Assembly: GCF_001305595.1 (NCBI RefSeq)
Contig: NZ_CP012401.1
Span: 2,243,001-2,307,000 of the forward strand
Reading direction: 5' to 3'
DNA: 64,000 nucleotides
From: Azospirillum thiophilum
GTDB taxonomy: Bacteria > Pseudomonadota > Alphaproteobacteria > Azospirillales > Azospirillaceae
Shown piece by piece: positions 9,352 through 20,547 of the stretch. How positions within the stretch are numbered: the first letter of the stretch is position 1; every line of letters begins with the position of its first letter. A model generated the notes under the pieces. The model ran no database searches, was not told the origin of the DNA, and saw only the letters and a program-made list of their open reading frames with translations. A program made the position numbers and the translations under genes.

Positions 9352-9407
9352 ACTTTGCCGGTCCGCCGGTGTTTGAGTGGTCAACCATCATTTGGGAGAC
9401 TGCCGCC

Positions 9408-9605
9408 ATGACCGCTCAGGACCGCTCCAAATCCGTGACCTCCGATGCCCCGTCGGACGCCGCCCAGCAGATCGAGGACAAGCTGGTCGAGGAGACCGGC
9501 AAGGCGTCCGGCGATCCCGACAAGCCGGTCCAGAAGAAATGGGACGAGATGGGCGAGCGGGAGGACATCGCCGAGCAGAGCCGGCGGGAGGGCGGCGGGG
9601 TCTGA
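9408..9605 (+). CDS. Small acidic hypothetical protein
   Basis: This 65-residue, highly charged protein (MTAQDRSKSVTSDAPSDAAQ, then EDKLVEETGKASGDPDKPVQ) ends in a Glu/Arg/Gly-rich tail. It has no cysteine, signal or membrane segment and looks disordered. The ATG is preceded by GGGAGACTGCCGCC. It begins 57 bp after the HIT stop and may be cotranscribed with it. Palindromic element copy 3 starts right after its stop. Its composition resembles small stress-associated hydrophilic proteins, but no function can be assigned. Confidence 0.65.
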   Translation: MTAQDRSKSVTSDAPSDAAQQIEDKLVEETGKASGDPDKPVQKKWDEMGEREDIAEQSRREGGGV

Positions 9606-9616
9606 GGGCAGCCATT

Positions 9617-9766
9617 TGCCCCCTCCCTAACCCTCTCCCGCTCTCGGTCGGCCGAAGGCCGGTCCGATCGCGGGAGAGGGGACTGCCGCCGCTCCAGCCA
9701 ACTTCCCCTCTCCCGCGAAAGCGGGGGAGGGAGGGGCCCACGCGCCAGCGTGGGAGGGTGGGGGCC
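9617..9766. repeat. Palindromic intergenic element, copy 3
   Basis: This is a 150-bp copy of the family. The outer arms are TGCCCCCTCCC and GGGAGGGTGGGGGCC. The conserved middle GACTGCCGCCGC is followed by the hairpin CTCCCGCgaaaGCGGGGGAG and a third hairpin CCCACGcgccaGCGTGGG. A small extra hairpin (GGCCgaaGGCC) is inserted in the first loop. It fills the gap between the convergent genes at 9408-9605 and 9774-10727. Confidence 0.85.
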
Positions 9767-9773
9767 GACGACT

Positions 9774-10727
9774 CTACCGGTTCACCGTGCAGGTCAGCGC
9801 CAGCACGTCGGCCGCCTTGTCGAGGTCGTCGGCCTTCACCAGCACATAGTCGGTCTTGTAGGTCGAGATCGCGAAGATCGGCACATGGGCCTGGGCCAGA
9901 GGCACGGCGATGCGGGCCAGGATGCCGAACAGCGTGAAATCCACCGTGCCTTCGACCCGGAAGGCGCGCCAGCCGCGTTCGGCCTTCACGCCGTCGGGTA
10001 CGCGTTCCTCGCGGCACAGGATCGATAGCTCGTCGCCGGAGCGGGTGGCGCCGACCAGCGGGTCGGTCCAGTCGAGCCAGTCCGGCAGCCCATCGCCGGG
10101 CGGCAACTGCGCCACCGCCAGCCGGTCGGGCAGCACCGACAGGGCGAGGCCGGTCTGCTCGCGCACCAGTGCCGCGGTCAGCGTCGCCTCGTCCACCTCG
10201 AAGGGCTTCAGGATGCGCTTCGCGCGGGCGGCCAGAGACGGCACGCCGGACCGCATGGCGCGGCCCAGCATCTCCGCCGAGGTGGCGCGCAGCGCGGCGT
10301 CCGATTCGGCCAGATCGACCACCGCCTGCAGCGCGCTGGTCTGGACGATGCGGCTCGGGCTGTTCTCGAACCAGTCGGCCAGCAGGACGGCGGCGCGGCG
10401 GCGCTGCTCCTCGCTCATGCTCAGGCGCGGCACGATCTGGGCGATGTGCCAGCGCACCTCCACCTGTTCGATGGCGACGGCATCGGTCAGCAGATGGTCG
10501 ACATAGGCGTCGAGCCAGCCGGCATTGCCGCGCGACACCCGTTCCAGCGCGTCGGCGGCGCGCATGCGCACGCTGGCATCGCGGTCGAACAGGCAGCCGA
10601 CCAGTTCGGCCAGCTTGCCGCGGTCGGCCACGATCTCGGCGGCGACGGAGGGGGCGTCGCCCGCGCTCCGCCGGTCGCCGCGCGCCAGCCGCAGGGCCAG
10701 CGGGACGTTACGGATCCTGTCGTCCAT
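9774..10727 (-). CDS. HEAT-repeat / ACT-domain fusion protein
   Basis: This 317-residue protein has two parts. Residues about 1-175 are all-helical, with HEAT-like repeats ([51 protein letters not shown]). Residues about 190-317 match the CASTOR/ACT_7-type fold, including [20 protein letters not shown], an [15 protein letters not shown] strand pair, and a second half with [20 protein letters not shown] followed by [16 protein letters not shown] domains of this kind bind amino acids; the HEAT part suggests a partner protein. The stop of the upstream mfd lies one base away from this gene's start, so the two are probably cotranscribed. The ACT part is usually a stand-alone protein, so the fusion is unusual. 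Confidence 0.75.
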   Translation of the reverse strand: MDDRIRNVPLALRLARGDRRSAGDAPSVAAEIVADRGKLAELVGCLFDRDASVRMRAADALERVSRGNAGWLDAYVDHLLTDAVAIEQVEVRWHIAQIVPRLSMSEEQRRRAAVLLADWFENSPSRIVQTSALQAVVDLAESDAALRATSAEMLGRAMRSGVPSLAARAKRILKPFEVDEATLTAALVREQTGLALSVLPDRLAVAQLPPGDGLPDWLDWTDPLVGATRSGDELSILCREERVPDGVKAERGWRAFRVEGTVDFTLFGILARIAVPLAQAHVPIFAISTYKTDYVLVKADDLDKAADVLALTCTVNR

Positions 10728-10728
10728 C

Positions 10729-13700
10729 TCACCGGCGTCCGGTCGGACGGCCGAAGCGCGTGTTGTTGCCCAGGCGCGACACCAGCTTGGCGCCGGTCGG
10801 CTTGGGCGGTGGCGGGGGAGGGGGCGGCGGCGGAGTCTCGCCGCGCGGCACGCCGCCGCCGGACGCCATCTCCGCCAGATCCTTCACCAGCTTCTGCACG
10901 CTGCGGACGCGGGCCTGCGGATCGGGCCATTCGCGGCTGTAGACCAGCTTGTGGTCGGGCCGCAGCTTCATCAGCGTCAGGTGCTGGGCGATGTAGGTCA
11001 GCAGCTTGGCCGGCTCGGCATAGACATTGTCGTGGAAGGCCAGCACCACGCCCTTCGGCCCGGCATCGACCCGGTCGAGGTTGGCCTGTTTGCACAGCCG
11101 CTTGATGGTGACGACGTCCAGCAGGTTCTCGACCTCCTCCGGCAGCTTGCCGAAGCGGTCGATCAGCTCGGCGGCGAAGCCGTCGACCTCCGCGCGGTCG
11201 ACCAGATCGGCGATGCGGCGGTAGAGCGACAGCCGCACCGTCAGGTCGGGCACATAGGCCTCGGGGATCAGCACCGGCGTGCCGAGATTGATCTGCGGCA
11301 CCCAGTCCTGCGCGGCGGCCGCGGCGACGGCGCCCTCCTGCATCGAGGCGCGGGCGTTGGCGACGGCGTCCTCCAGCATCTGCTGGTACAGCTCGACGCC
11401 GACCTCGCGCACCTGTCCCGACTGCTCCTCGCCCAGCAGATTGCCGGCGCCGCGGATGTCCATGTCGTGGCTGGCGAGCTGGAAGCCGGCGCCCAGGCTG
11501 TCCAGCGTCTCGATGACGTGCAGGCGCTGCTGGGCGGTGGCGCTCAGTGGCTTGTTCGGCGCATAGGTCAGATAGGCGTAGCCGCGCTTCTTCGACCGGC
11601 CGACGCGGCCGCGGATCTGGTAGAGCTGGGCCAGCCCGAACAGGTCGGCGCGGTGGACGATCAGCGTGTTGGCATTCGGGATGTCCAGGCCGCTCTCGAT
11701 GATGTTGGTGGCCAGCAGCACCTCGAACCTGCCCTCGTCGAAGGCGGTCATCACGTCTTCCAGCTCGCTGGCCGCCATCTGGCCGTGGGCGGTGACGATC
11801 TTGACCTCCGGCACCAGCTCGCGCACCCGCTCGGCGACCTTCGCCAGATCCTCCACCCGCGGGCAGACGTAGAAGGACTGGCCGCCGCGGTAATGCTCGC
11901 GCAGGATCGCCTCGCGGATCACCACCGGGTCGTAGGGCAGGACGAAGGTGCGCACCGCCAGACGGTCGACCGGCGGCGTCGCGATCAGCGACAGCTCGCG
12001 CACGCCGGAAAGCGCCATCTGCAGGGTGCGTGGGATCGGCGTGGCGGTCAGCGTCAGCACATGGATGTCGGCGCGCAACTCCTTCAGCCGTTCCTTCTGC
12101 TTGACGCCGAAATGCTGCTCCTCGTCGACGATGACCATGCCGAGCCGCTTGAAGTCCAGCCCCTTGGCCAGCAGGGCGTGGGTGCCGACGACGATGTCGG
12201 CGGTGCCCTCCGCCAGCTCCTTCTTGACCAGGGTCTGCTCGCGGGCGGTGACCATGCGCGACAGCTGGACGACGCGCACCGGCAGGCCGCTGAAGCGGGT
12301 CGAGAAGGTCTTGAAATGCTGGCGGGCCAGCAGGGTGGTGGGCACGACGACGGCGACCTGCTTGCCGCTCATCGCCACCATGAAGGCGGCGCGCAGCGCC
12401 ACCTCGGTCTTGCCGAAGCCGACGTCGCCGCAGACCAGACGGTCCATCGGCCGGCCGCTGCCGAGGTCGGTGAAGATGTCCTCGATCGCCTTCAGCTGGT
12501 CGTCGGTCTCGGGGTAGGGGAAGCGGGCGGCGAACTCCTGGTAGACGCCCTCCGGCGTCAGCACCGGATCGGCCTTCTTCAGCATGCGCTCGGCGGCGAT
12601 CCGCAGCAGGGCTTCCGCCATGTCCTTCAGCCGCTTCTTGACCCGCGCCTTGCGGCCCTGCCAGCCGGCGCCGCCCAGTTTGTCGAGCTGGACGTTGGCA
12701 TCCTCCGAGCCGTAGCGCGACAGCACCTCGATGTTCTCGACCGGGACATAGAGCTTGTCGCCGCCCTCATAGACCAGGCGCAGGCAGTCGTGCGGGGCGC
12801 CGGTGACCTCCAGCGTCTCCAGCCCGTCATAGCGGCCGATGCCGTGGTCCATATGGACGACGATGTCGCCCTCGTGCAGCGCCGAATGCTCGGCGATGAA
12901 GTTGGCGGCCTTGCGCTTCTTCTTGTGCGGCCGGACCAGACGGTCGCCCAGGACGTCCTGCTCGGTGATGACCGCGAGGTCGGGCGAGGTGAAGCCGTGC
13001 TCCATCCCCAGCACGATGGTGCCGATGATGCCGCGGTCGAAGCGGCGGACCTCCTCCATGCTCTCCGCCGGCTCCAGGCCGGGGATGCCGTGGTCGGCCA
13101 GCACGTTGGACAGGCGGTCGCGCGACCCGGCGGAATATCCGGCGATCAGCACCCGCCGGCCGTCGGCGCGCTGGGCCCGGATATGGTCCTTCACCGCGTC
13201 GAAGACGTTGATGTCGGGGCGGTTGCGCTCCTCGGCGAAATCGTGGCCACGCTTGCCGCCGGCATCGACCGTGCCCTTGATGCCGGGGGGCGTCGAGAAC
13301 ACCTGCAACTGCGCCACCGCGCGTTCGCCCATCAGCGCGTCCCAGCCGACGGCGTCGATGAACATCGAGGCGACCGGCACCGGCTTGTAGACCGGCGATC
13401 CCGCCCGCTTCTCGATCGACATCATCGACAGGCGCGAGGCATGGAAATCGACCACCTGCGCCATGCGGGCGTCGCGCGCCTCCGCCGCCTGATGGTCCAG
13501 GCTGACGATGCCGCGCGGCAGGTAGTCCAGCACCGTGTCCATGCTCTCGTGGAACAGCGGCAGCCAATGCTCCATCCCGCCATAGGACCGGCCGGCGGAG
13601 ATCGCCTCGTAGAGCGGGTCGTCGTCGGTCACCGCGCCGAACAGCTCGCGGTAGCCGGAACGGAAGCGGGCGATCCCCGCCTCGTCCAGGAACACCTCCG

Positions 13701-14370
13701 ACATCGGCTTGAGCTCGACCCGCTCGCGCTTGTCGGTGGTGCGCTGGGTCATCGGATCGAAGGCGCGCACCCCCTCCAGTTCGTCGCCGAACAGGTCGAG
13801 GCGCAGCGGCTCGTCGGTGCCGGGCGGGAACAGGTCGACGATGCCGCCGCGCACGGCGAACTCGCCCGGCTCGCGCACCGTCTGGGCGCGTGTGTAGCCG
13901 TTGCCGGCGAGGTAGCGCTGCAGCTTCTCCAGGTCGATGCGGTCGCGCAGTTTGGCCGTGAACAGCGCGTCCTTGAAGGCGCTGCGCGGCGGCACCTTCT
14001 GCACCACCGCGTTCACGGTGGTCAGCACGATCAGCGGGGCCAGCCCGTCGCGGTTCGCCGCGGCGTCGCGCCGGGCGATCAGCCGGGTCAGCGTGTCGAT
14101 GCGCCCGGCGACGATGCCGCCGTTCGGCGATACCCGGTCATAGGGCAGGCAGTCCCAGGCCGGGAAGGTCATCACCTCCAGCTTCGGCGCGAAGAAGGCC
14201 AGCGCTTCGGCCAGCAGGGCGGCGCGGGTGTCGTCCAGCGCCACATGCAGCAGGCCATAGCCCCCGGCCTTCTGCGCAAGCTCCGCCAGGATGCGGGCAT
14301 CGTGACCCTCGGGCGCGCCGCCGATCAGGAGACGGCCGGCGCGGCCGGGCTGGAGATCGAAACTGACCAA
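10729..14370 (-). CDS. mfd: Mfd, transcription-repair coupling factor
   Basis: Mfd is the ATP-dependent translocase that removes stalled RNA polymerase and recruits UvrA. At 1213 residues it is slightly longer than usual. The N-terminal UvrB-like module is followed by the RNA-polymerase-interacting segment ([18 protein letters not shown]), helicase motif [17 protein letters not shown], motif II DEEQHFG, motif [17 protein letters not shown], and motif [21 protein letters not shown]. The C-terminal D7 domain ends in a lineage-specific tail with ten consecutive prolines and an Arg-rich end. It sits downstream of sdhE on the same strand, a common alphaproteobacterial arrangement. Confidence 0.98.
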   Translation of the reverse strand: MVSFDLQPGRAGRLLIGGAPEGHDARILAELAQKAGGYGLLHVALDDTRAALLAEALAFFAPKLEVMTFPAWDCLPYDRVSPNGGIVAGRIDTLTRLIARRDAAANRDGLAPLIVLTTVNAVVQKVPPRSAFKDALFTAKLRDRIDLEKLQRYLAGNGYTRAQTVREPGEFAVRGGIVDLFPPGTDEPLRLDLFGDELEGVRAFDPMTQRTTDKRERVELKPMSEVFLDEAGIARFRSGYRELFGAVTDDDPLYEAISAGRSYGGMEHWLPLFHESMDTVLDYLPRGIVSLDHQAAEARDARMAQVVDFHASRLSMMSIEKRAGSPVYKPVPVASMFIDAVGWDALMGERAVAQLQVFSTPPGIKGTVDAGGKRGHDFAEERNRPDINVFDAVKDHIRAQRADGRRVLIAGYSAGSRDRLSNVLADHGIPGLEPAESMEEVRRFDRGIIGTIVLGMEHGFTSPDLAVITEQDVLGDRLVRPHKKKRKAANFIAEHSALHEGDIVVHMDHGIGRYDGLETLEVTGAPHDCLRLVYEGGDKLYVPVENIEVLSRYGSEDANVQLDKLGGAGWQGRKARVKKRLKDMAEALLRIAAERMLKKADPVLTPEGVYQEFAARFPYPETDDQLKAIEDIFTDLGSGRPMDRLVCGDVGFGKTEVALRAAFMVAMSGKQVAVVVPTTLLARQHFKTFSTRFSGLPVRVVQLSRMVTAREQTLVKKELAEGTADIVVGTHALLAKGLDFKRLGMVIVDEEQHFGVKQKERLKELRADIHVLTLTATPIPRTLQMALSGVRELSLIATPPVDRLAVRTFVLPYDPVVIREAILREHYRGGQSFYVCPRVEDLAKVAERVRELVPEVKIVTAHGQMAASELEDVMTAFDEGRFEVLLATNIIESGLDIPNANTLIVHRADLFGLAQLYQIRGRVGRSKKRGYAYLTYAPNKPLSATAQQRLHVIETLDSLGAGFQLASHDMDIRGAGNLLGEEQSGQVREVGVELYQQMLEDAVANARASMQEGAVAAAAAQDWVPQINLGTPVLIPEAYVPDLTVRLSLYRRIADLVDRAEVDGFAAELIDRFGKLPEEVENLLDVVTIKRLCKQANLDRVDAGPKGVVLAFHDNVYAEPAKLLTYIAQHLTLMKLRPDHKLVYSREWPDPQARVRSVQKLVKDLAEMASGGGVPRGETPPPPPPPPPPKPTGAKLVSRLGNNTRFGRPTGRR

Positions 14371-14424
14371 AGGAAAATGCCTCGGGGATGCGGGGAGAGG
14401 GTTTGGAGCCTTGGGCCGGCTCCG

Positions 14425-14748
14425 TCAGGAGCCCTGACGTGGTGTGTATTGGAACGCCGTCAACAGGCGCATCACATCGCCGTCATGCTCGGCCGGCACC
14501 GGCTCGCGGCCCGACATCCAGTCATAGAGGTCGGGATCGCCCAGTTCCAGCAGCGCCTCGAAGCGGTCGAGCATGTCATGGTCGAAGGTCACGACATGGG
14601 CGTCGGCGAAGCTGCCCATCAGCAGATCCATCTCGCGCGTGCCGCGGTGCCAGGAGCGGAAGCGCAGCCGCTTGCGCCGGTTCTCGAGCGATTCGGCAGT
14701 CTCGGGAGCTGCCGTCTCGGGAGCTGGTGGGGTGCCGTTTTCGGTCAT
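14425..14748 (-). CDS. sdhE: SdhE, succinate dehydrogenase flavinylation factor
   Basis: SdhE (FAD assembly factor 2) promotes covalent FAD attachment to succinate dehydrogenase. The protein has 107 residues. The conserved core [20 protein letters not shown] contains the RGxxE-type signature, followed by GSFADAHVV and [18 protein letters not shown]. The first 25 residues are a Pro/Ala-rich extension. It lies 54 bp upstream of mfd on the same strand and is divergent from the guanidine riboswitch and exporter. Confidence 0.93.
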   Translation of the reverse strand: MTENGTPPAPETAAPETAESLENRRKRLRFRSWHRGTREMDLLMGSFADAHVVTFDHDMLDRFEALLELGDPDLYDWMSGREPVPAEHDGDVMRLLTAFQYTPRQGS

Positions 14749-14921
14749 TGCAGTCCAACGTCGAAAGCCCCCGACGGCGCCAGAGGCGAAGGGAGGGCGA
14801 AGGAGGGAACCATTCAGGAACCCCATCCTGCACGGGCCGGGCCGGCGATGCAACATTGGCCGCCCGCCTTGACCGCCCGCCTTGACCATGGGTGTAGGAT
14901 GTCCTATCTGCCCTGTGGCCC

Positions 14922-14975
14922 GCGGGGACGACCCCGCCGCTCGACGATGGGCAACCGGGTGGGGACGACCCCGCC
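14922..14975 (+). promoter_or_regulatory. Guanidine-II riboswitch (mini-ykkC motif)
   Basis: Two hairpins both present the loop ACGA closed by G-C pairs. P1 is GCGGGG-ACGA-CCCCGC (14922-14937). P2 is GGTGGGG-ACGA-CCCCGCC (14958-14975, with one T-G pair). They are joined by 20 nt. This is the defining architecture of the guanidine-II class: two short stems with ACGR loops that dimerise upon guanidinium binding. P2 ends five bases before the likely ribosome binding site AGGACGGAG of the Gdx gene, which starts at 14998, so translational control is likely. Confidence 0.92.
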
Positions 14976-14997
14976 ATTCCAGGACGGAGTCGCCGTC

Positions 14998-15315
14998 ATG
15001 GCGTGGGTCACGCTGTTCTTTGCCGGATTGTTCGAGATCGGATGGGCCGTCGGCCTGAAATACACCGAAGGCTTCACCCGCCTGATGCCCAGCCTGCTGA
15101 CCGCGGCGGCCATGCTGGCGAGCCTGGTGCTGCTGGGTTATGCGCTGAAGACGCTGCCGCTTGGAACGGCCTACGCGGTGTGGACCGGCATCGGCACGGT
15201 CGGCACCGCCCTGCTCGGCATGTGGCTGTTCGGCGAACCGGCCGGCGCGCTGCGCCTGCTGTGCATCGCCGCCATCGTCGGCGGGATCGCGGGGTTGAAG
15301 CTGCTGCACGGGTGA
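14998..15315 (+). CDS. gdx: Gdx/SugE-type SMR guanidinium exporter
   Basis: This 105-residue protein has four membrane segments and belongs to the small multidrug resistance family. It carries the Gdx (formerly SugE) signature rather than that of Emr[20 protein letters not shown], with the essential Glu in the first helix, and [20 protein letters not shown]. Gdx proteins exchange guanidinium for protons as antiparallel dimers. The upstream guanidine-II riboswitch strongly supports this role. It appears monocistronic: element copy 4 follows its stop and the next gene is convergent. Confidence 0.95.
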   Translation: MAWVTLFFAGLFEIGWAVGLKYTEGFTRLMPSLLTAAAMLASLVLLGYALKTLPLGTAYAVWTGIGTVGTALLGMWLFGEPAGALRLLCIAAIVGGIAGLKLLHG

Positions 15316-15356
15316 GGGATCGCCGGGTGCCCCCACCCTCTCGCATCGGCGGTTTG

Positions 15357-15478
15357 TCCCCTCTCCCCCCCGGGGAGAGGGTTAGGGTGAGGGGGGCGCG
15401 TGGCGGCCCTCCACCAAAAATCCAGCATGTGCATCCCCCTCACCCCGACCCTCTCCCCAGGGGGGAGAGGGGGAGAGT
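15357..15478. repeat. Palindromic intergenic element, copy 4 (variant type)
   Basis: The left half has CCCTCTCCCCCCCGGGGAG followed by AGGGTTAGGGTGAGGGG. The right half has CCCCCTCACCCCGACCCTC followed by TCCCCAGGGGGGAGAGGG. The halves are inverted copies separated by about 35 bp. Sequence and order differ from the other five copies but the building blocks (CCCTAACCCT, GGGAGAGGG) are shared. It lies between the convergent gdx and the GcvR-like gene. Confidence 0.75.
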
Positions 15479-15509
15479 GCCGCGAGGGGGAAACCGTATC
15501 TGCCACCCC

Positions 15510-16034
15510 TCACAGCGCCTCCGTCCGGCAGGTCAGCGCCAGCGTCTCGGCGGTGTTGGCGATGGCGGACAGGCAGACCTCCGCCCGTTCCGCCGGGATC
15601 GAGACGGAAAAGCGCAGCACATAGCGCTCGCCGCTGCGGTCGGGCAGGGTCTGGGCGTCCAGCCGGACGATGTTGGCGTCGAACTGGGTGAAGATCTCTG
15701 ACAGCCGCGCGACGAGGCCGGGCTGGTCGCCGCCCGACACCTCGACCCGGTGGGTGATCAGCGCCTGCGGGCCGGGCTGCGGATCGAAGGCGAAGGGGGT
15801 GACCTTCACCTCGGCGCCGGCCAGCACCGGCAGCGACGACAGGCTGTCCTGCACCTCCGCCACCGTCAGTCCGTCGGGCAACTCGCAGACGGCGGAGAAT
15901 TCCGCACCGCTGCCGAGCGAGGCGAAGGTGGCGTCGCGCAGGTTGATGCCCTGCTCGAACAGATGGCTGGTGATGCCGGATACCAGCCCGACCCGGTCGG
16001 GGCAGAAGGTGGAGACCAGGGCCAATCCCGTCAT
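15510..16034 (-). CDS. GcvR-like tandem ACT-domain regulator
   Basis: This 174-residue protein consists of two ACT domains. The first starts ALVSTFCPDRVGLVSGITSH with the conserved ligand-loop pattern (DRxGLVxxI), and the second is VEVSGGDQPGLVARLSEIFT. The layout is that of the glycine cleavage system repressor GcvR, which senses glycine and acts by protein contact rather than DNA binding. No gcv genes are in view, so the partner is unknown. A second ACT-bearing protein (the HEAT-ACT fusion) lies 5 kb away. The ATG is close to a weak GGAGG-type site. Confidence 0.85.
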   Translation of the reverse strand: MTGLALVSTFCPDRVGLVSGITSHLFEQGINLRDATFASLGSGAEFSAVCELPDGLTVAEVQDSLSSLPVLAGAEVKVTPFAFDPQPGPQALITHRVEVSGGDQPGLVARLSEIFTQFDANIVRLDAQTLPDRSGERYVLRFSVSIPAERAEVCLSAIANTAETLALTCRTEAL

Positions 16035-16134
16035 GGCGTTCCTCCCTAGACGATGATGATCGTGCCGCCGTGATGCGGCCGTTATACGCGATCATCGAAG
16101 CGGTCTATCGGGAACTCCAGCGGAAAAACAGCCC

Positions 16135-16422
16135 TCAGTCCGCGAACAGCCGGCGGGTGGCGGCGCTGATGGCATGGAGCTCCGCCGCCAGCGCCGGGTC
16201 GACATCGTCGACATAGTGGGAGGCGAGCAGGCCGAAATTCAGGTCGTCGGCGCGGTCCAGCCGCTTGGCGCCATCCCGTGCCGCACCGTCCACATAGTCG
16301 AGCTGGCGCTGGATGCTGGTCAGCCAGCCATTCTCCGGTTCCCGCCCTGCCAGTGCGGCAACCCCGGCGGAGGCGCGGGCGATGCGTTGGCGCAACTCGT
16401 CGGTGGTGGCGATGTCGGGCAT
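16135..16422 (-). CDS. Tsi6-like small protein (possible orphan immunity protein)
   Basis: A 95-residue all-helical cytoplasmic protein. The pattern WLTSIQRQLDYVDG, then RLDRADDLNFGLLASHYVDD and DPALAAELHAIS resembles the Tsi6 family, which neutralises the NAD(P)-degrading type VI effector Tse6. The match is from memory and by eye, so it is tentative. No toxin, VgrG, Hcp or PAAR gene is in the window. The next gene upstream on the strand encodes an exported unknown 41 bp away. It might instead be a housekeeping protein of the same fold. Confidence 0.6.
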   Translation of the reverse strand: MPDIATTDELRQRIARASAGVAALAGREPENGWLTSIQRQLDYVDGAARDGAKRLDRADDLNFGLLASHYVDDVDPALAAELHAISAATRRLFAD

Positions 16423-16463
16423 GGCGGGACTCCGTTGCAGAGGGACGGCGGCCGGTCACGGCC

Positions 16464-17033
16464 TTACTGGACGGGGCCGCCGCTGGTCACGCCGGCCTTG
16501 ACGCTGTTGGGGATCACGACCTGGGTGCAGCCGCCCTGCGTCTGGACGCTGGTGCCGGGGGTGCTCCAGCTGTCGACGATGGGGGCCGCGATCGACTTCA
16601 ACCCCTGGCCGGCGGGTAGCACCGCCTTGTATTCCGCGCGGCCTGCGCCCGAGATGCCGAGGCAGTCCGGGGTGGCGGTGACGACGGGCGAGAAGAAATT
16701 GCCGAACCGGATGCTGTCGTAGCCGGTGCGGACATACTGGAACCATGCGGTTCCGGCCGGAATGTCGATCACCTCCAGCGGCTTGGAGAAATCGATGCCC
16801 TTGGAGTCGTCGCCATAACGGGCAGAGGTGAGGTCGGTCGAGGCGTAGAAATAGCTCGCCACCACCACACGTGCGTTCAACTGGTCGGCTCTGGCGCCGT
16901 TGGCCTTGGCGACGGCCGCCTGCTCCGGTGTCGGCGCGGACTGTGCATGGCCCTGGCCCGGCAGTGCGGTCGCCAACGCCAGGAAAAACGCGAATATCAC
17001 TCCGCTCATGGAGCGGAAATGAAAGGTCTTCAT
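16464..17033 (-). CDS. Exported hypothetical protein
   Basis: The 189-residue protein has a clear Sec signal peptide: MKTFHFR, a hydrophobic core with VIFAFFLALATALPG, and a probable cleavage after GHAQ. The mature part is beta-rich with VVVASYFYASTDLTSARYGD, WFQYVRTGYDSIRFGNFFSP, and two cysteines (PDCLG, GGCTQ) that could form a disulfide. It ends in a Gly/Pro-rich tail. I recognise no family. It is on the same strand as the Tsi6-like gene, 41 bp upstream of it, with tldD 147 bp further upstream. Confidence 0.75.
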   Translation of the reverse strand: MKTFHFRSMSGVIFAFFLALATALPGQGHAQSAPTPEQAAVAKANGARADQLNARVVVASYFYASTDLTSARYGDDSKGIDFSKPLEVIDIPAGTAWFQYVRTGYDSIRFGNFFSPVVTATPDCLGISGAGRAEYKAVLPAGQGLKSIAAPIVDSWSTPGTSVQTQGGCTQVVIPNSVKAGVTSGGPVQ

Positions 17034-17180
17034 GGTCGTTCAATCCAGTAGGTTGAAAATATCCGGAAGAACGATACCGATGAAATCGAGAGTTCCAAGC
17101 CCCGAATGCGGATGGGGCCGGACCGCAACGGCGGCCCGACCCCTTTCCGATGGCTGGGAGCTGCGGTGCCCGGGCCGCCG

Positions 17181-18614
<1,434 letters not shown>

Positions 18615-18848
18615 GGAAACTCCGAACGTCTGATGGGGCCTGGTTCCAAGGTAGGACACAGTGTCATAGCGGGCGGTCTCGCGCCCTGCCTTGCGATGTG
18701 TTCTAACGGACTGACTATAGTGTGGCGACGCGCGAGCCGTCCGGCAAGCTTTGGCGGCAAGGTTCGGCGGCGAGGTTCGGCGATGCGCCGCCGGTCCGGC
18801 CGGGCACGAGGGGCAGGCAAGGCCAGCGAAGTGGGGGGAGGGGCGACG

Positions 18849-20255
18849 ATGAACGACGGTGCGGTGCGGACGGCTGCGGGGATGCCGGTCGGCGGCGGTC
18901 CTGCCGTGGCGATGGCCGGGGCGATGGCCGGGGCTATGGCCGGCGCGGTGGGCGGTTCGCGGACCCTGCGCGACCATCCGTTGCGCCAGACCCTGACCAA
19001 CGAGGTCCATGCCCGTCCGCCCGAATCGCTGAACGCCCCGGTGCGGGCCACCATGCTGGCGATGCTGTCGGGCGAGGGGGCGGCGGAGGCGGAGCGGCTG
19101 CACCTGGAGGCCCTGTGCGACTGGGCCGGCGTCGTCCACCCGCCGCAGGGGGCGACCCACCACAGCGCGTCCTTCGGCAGCTTCCACCTGAAATGGGAGC
19201 GCCACACCGAATTCTCGACCTGGACTGTCTTCCGGCCCAGCGCCATGGTGGCGGGCGCCCTGGCCGACCCCTTCGTCGATCCGGCGCTGTCGGCCTTGCC
19301 GCGCGACTGGCTGGCCGGGCTGCCCGGGGATCTGCTGGTCGGCATCCATGTCGCCGTGCTCGACGCCGACATGCCGGAACCGTCGGCCAACATGATGGCG
19401 GCGATGTTCGGGTCGGAGAGCTATGTCGGCTCGCGGATCGCCGGCCGCTCCGCCACCGCCTGGACCGATTTCCGCATCCATGGCGACGGCTTCTCCCGCA
19501 TGCTGGTCGCCGACCATTCGATGACGCCGCGCCAGACCGGCCGGGTCGTCCAGCGCCTGCTGGAGATCGAGACCTACCGTGTGCTGGCCCTGCTGGCGCT
19601 GCCGATGGCACGGGGGGTGCTGCCCCGTCTCGGCCCGATCGAGGCCGGGCTGTCGGAGGTCACCACCCGCATCGCCGGCCTGCGCGGGCTGGAGGACGAG
19701 CGCGACCTGCTCGACCGGCTGACCCTGCTGGCGGCGCAGACCGAGCAGATCGCCGCCGAGACCGCCTTCCGCTTCGGCGCCGCCCGCGCCTATTACGAGC
19801 TGGTCGAGCGGCGGATCGAGGAACTGCGCGAGATCCGGATCGAAGGGTTGCAGACCGTCCAGGAATTCATGGACCGCCGCCTGACCCCGGCCATCCGCAC
19901 CTGCGAGGCGGTCGAACAGCGCATCGAGTCGCTGTCGCAGCGGGTGGCGCGGGCCAGCACCCTGCTGCGCACCCGCGTCGAGATCGCGGTGGAGGGGCAG
20001 AACGCCGAGCTGCTCCAGTCGATGGACCGCCGCGCCCAGCTGCAGCTGCGCCTGCAGGAGACGGTGGAGGGGCTGTCGGTGGTGGCGATCAGCTATTATC
20101 TGGTCGGCATCGTCGGCTATGCCGCCAAGGGCTTGAAGGGGTTCGGGCTGAAGGTCGATCCCGACATGCTGGTCGGGCTGATGATTCCCATCGTCATCGC
20201 CTTCGTCTGGTCGGGGGTGCGGCGGATCCGCAAGGTGCTGGTCGGCGGGCATTGA
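18849..20255 (+). CDS. DUF3422 family membrane-anchored protein
   Basis: This 468-residue protein matches the proteobacterial DUF3422 family of unknown function. Family marks include DHPLRQTLTNEVHARPPESL near the start, HHSASFGSFHLKWERHTEFS, and a long helical/coiled-coil region (about residues 250-400, RRIEELREIRIEGLQTVQEF). Two C-terminal hydrophobic segments (AISYYLVGIVGYAAKG and MLVGLMIPIVIAFVWSGV) would anchor it in the inner membrane with the N-terminal domain cytoplasmic. The N-terminus has an odd low-complexity repeat, AMAGAMAGAMAGA, encoded by three 12-bp units. The start has GGGGAGG upstream. Confidence 0.9.
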   Translation: MNDGAVRTAAGMPVGGGPAVAMAGAMAGAMAGAVGGSRTLRDHPLRQTLTNEVHARPPESLNAPVRATMLAMLSGEGAAEAERLHLEALCDWAGVVHPPQGATHHSASFGSFHLKWERHTEFSTWTVFRPSAMVAGALADPFVDPALSALPRDWLAGLPGDLLVGIHVAVLDADMPEPSANMMAAMFGSESYVGSRIAGRSATAWTDFRIHGDGFSRMLVADHSMTPRQTGRVVQRLLEIETYRVLALLALPMARGVLPRLGPIEAGLSEVTTRIAGLRGLEDERDLLDRLTLLAAQTEQIAAETAFRFGAARAYYELVERRIEELREIRIEGLQTVQEFMDRRLTPAIRTCEAVEQRIESLSQRVARASTLLRTRVEIAVEGQNAELLQSMDRRAQLQLRLQETVEGLSVVAISYYLVGIVGYAAKGLKGFGLKVDPDMLVGLMIPIVIAFVWSGVRRIRKVLVGGH

Positions 20256-20547
20256 GGGGAGCCTGCCCTTATCCGGGCGGGTCACGGTCTCGAACTTCAG
20301 CCGGCGGCAGGGTGCTATGCATGATGTCAAGGCAATGGACGCGATCTTTCCGGTCGGCGAAATGTTTCGTTCGCTTCATGCCCCTCTGTTTCGTTTCTCT
20401 GGAAATCCTTCCGCTGTTTGACGGAGATGTCAGGAATGTTTCCGGGCATTAACGCACTGTCACAAAACATCGGATTTGCCCCAATAGTATCCACTACTGG
20501 AGTATGCATAATCGACCTGAATTGAGTGAACGCGGATGGAGCGGGCG

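Noticed and set aside
10525-14997. A very long plus-strand frame running opposite mfd into the Gdx gene
   Set aside because: Only the last 105 codons, after the riboswitch, encode a recognisable protein. The rest is antisense to mfd and sdhE.
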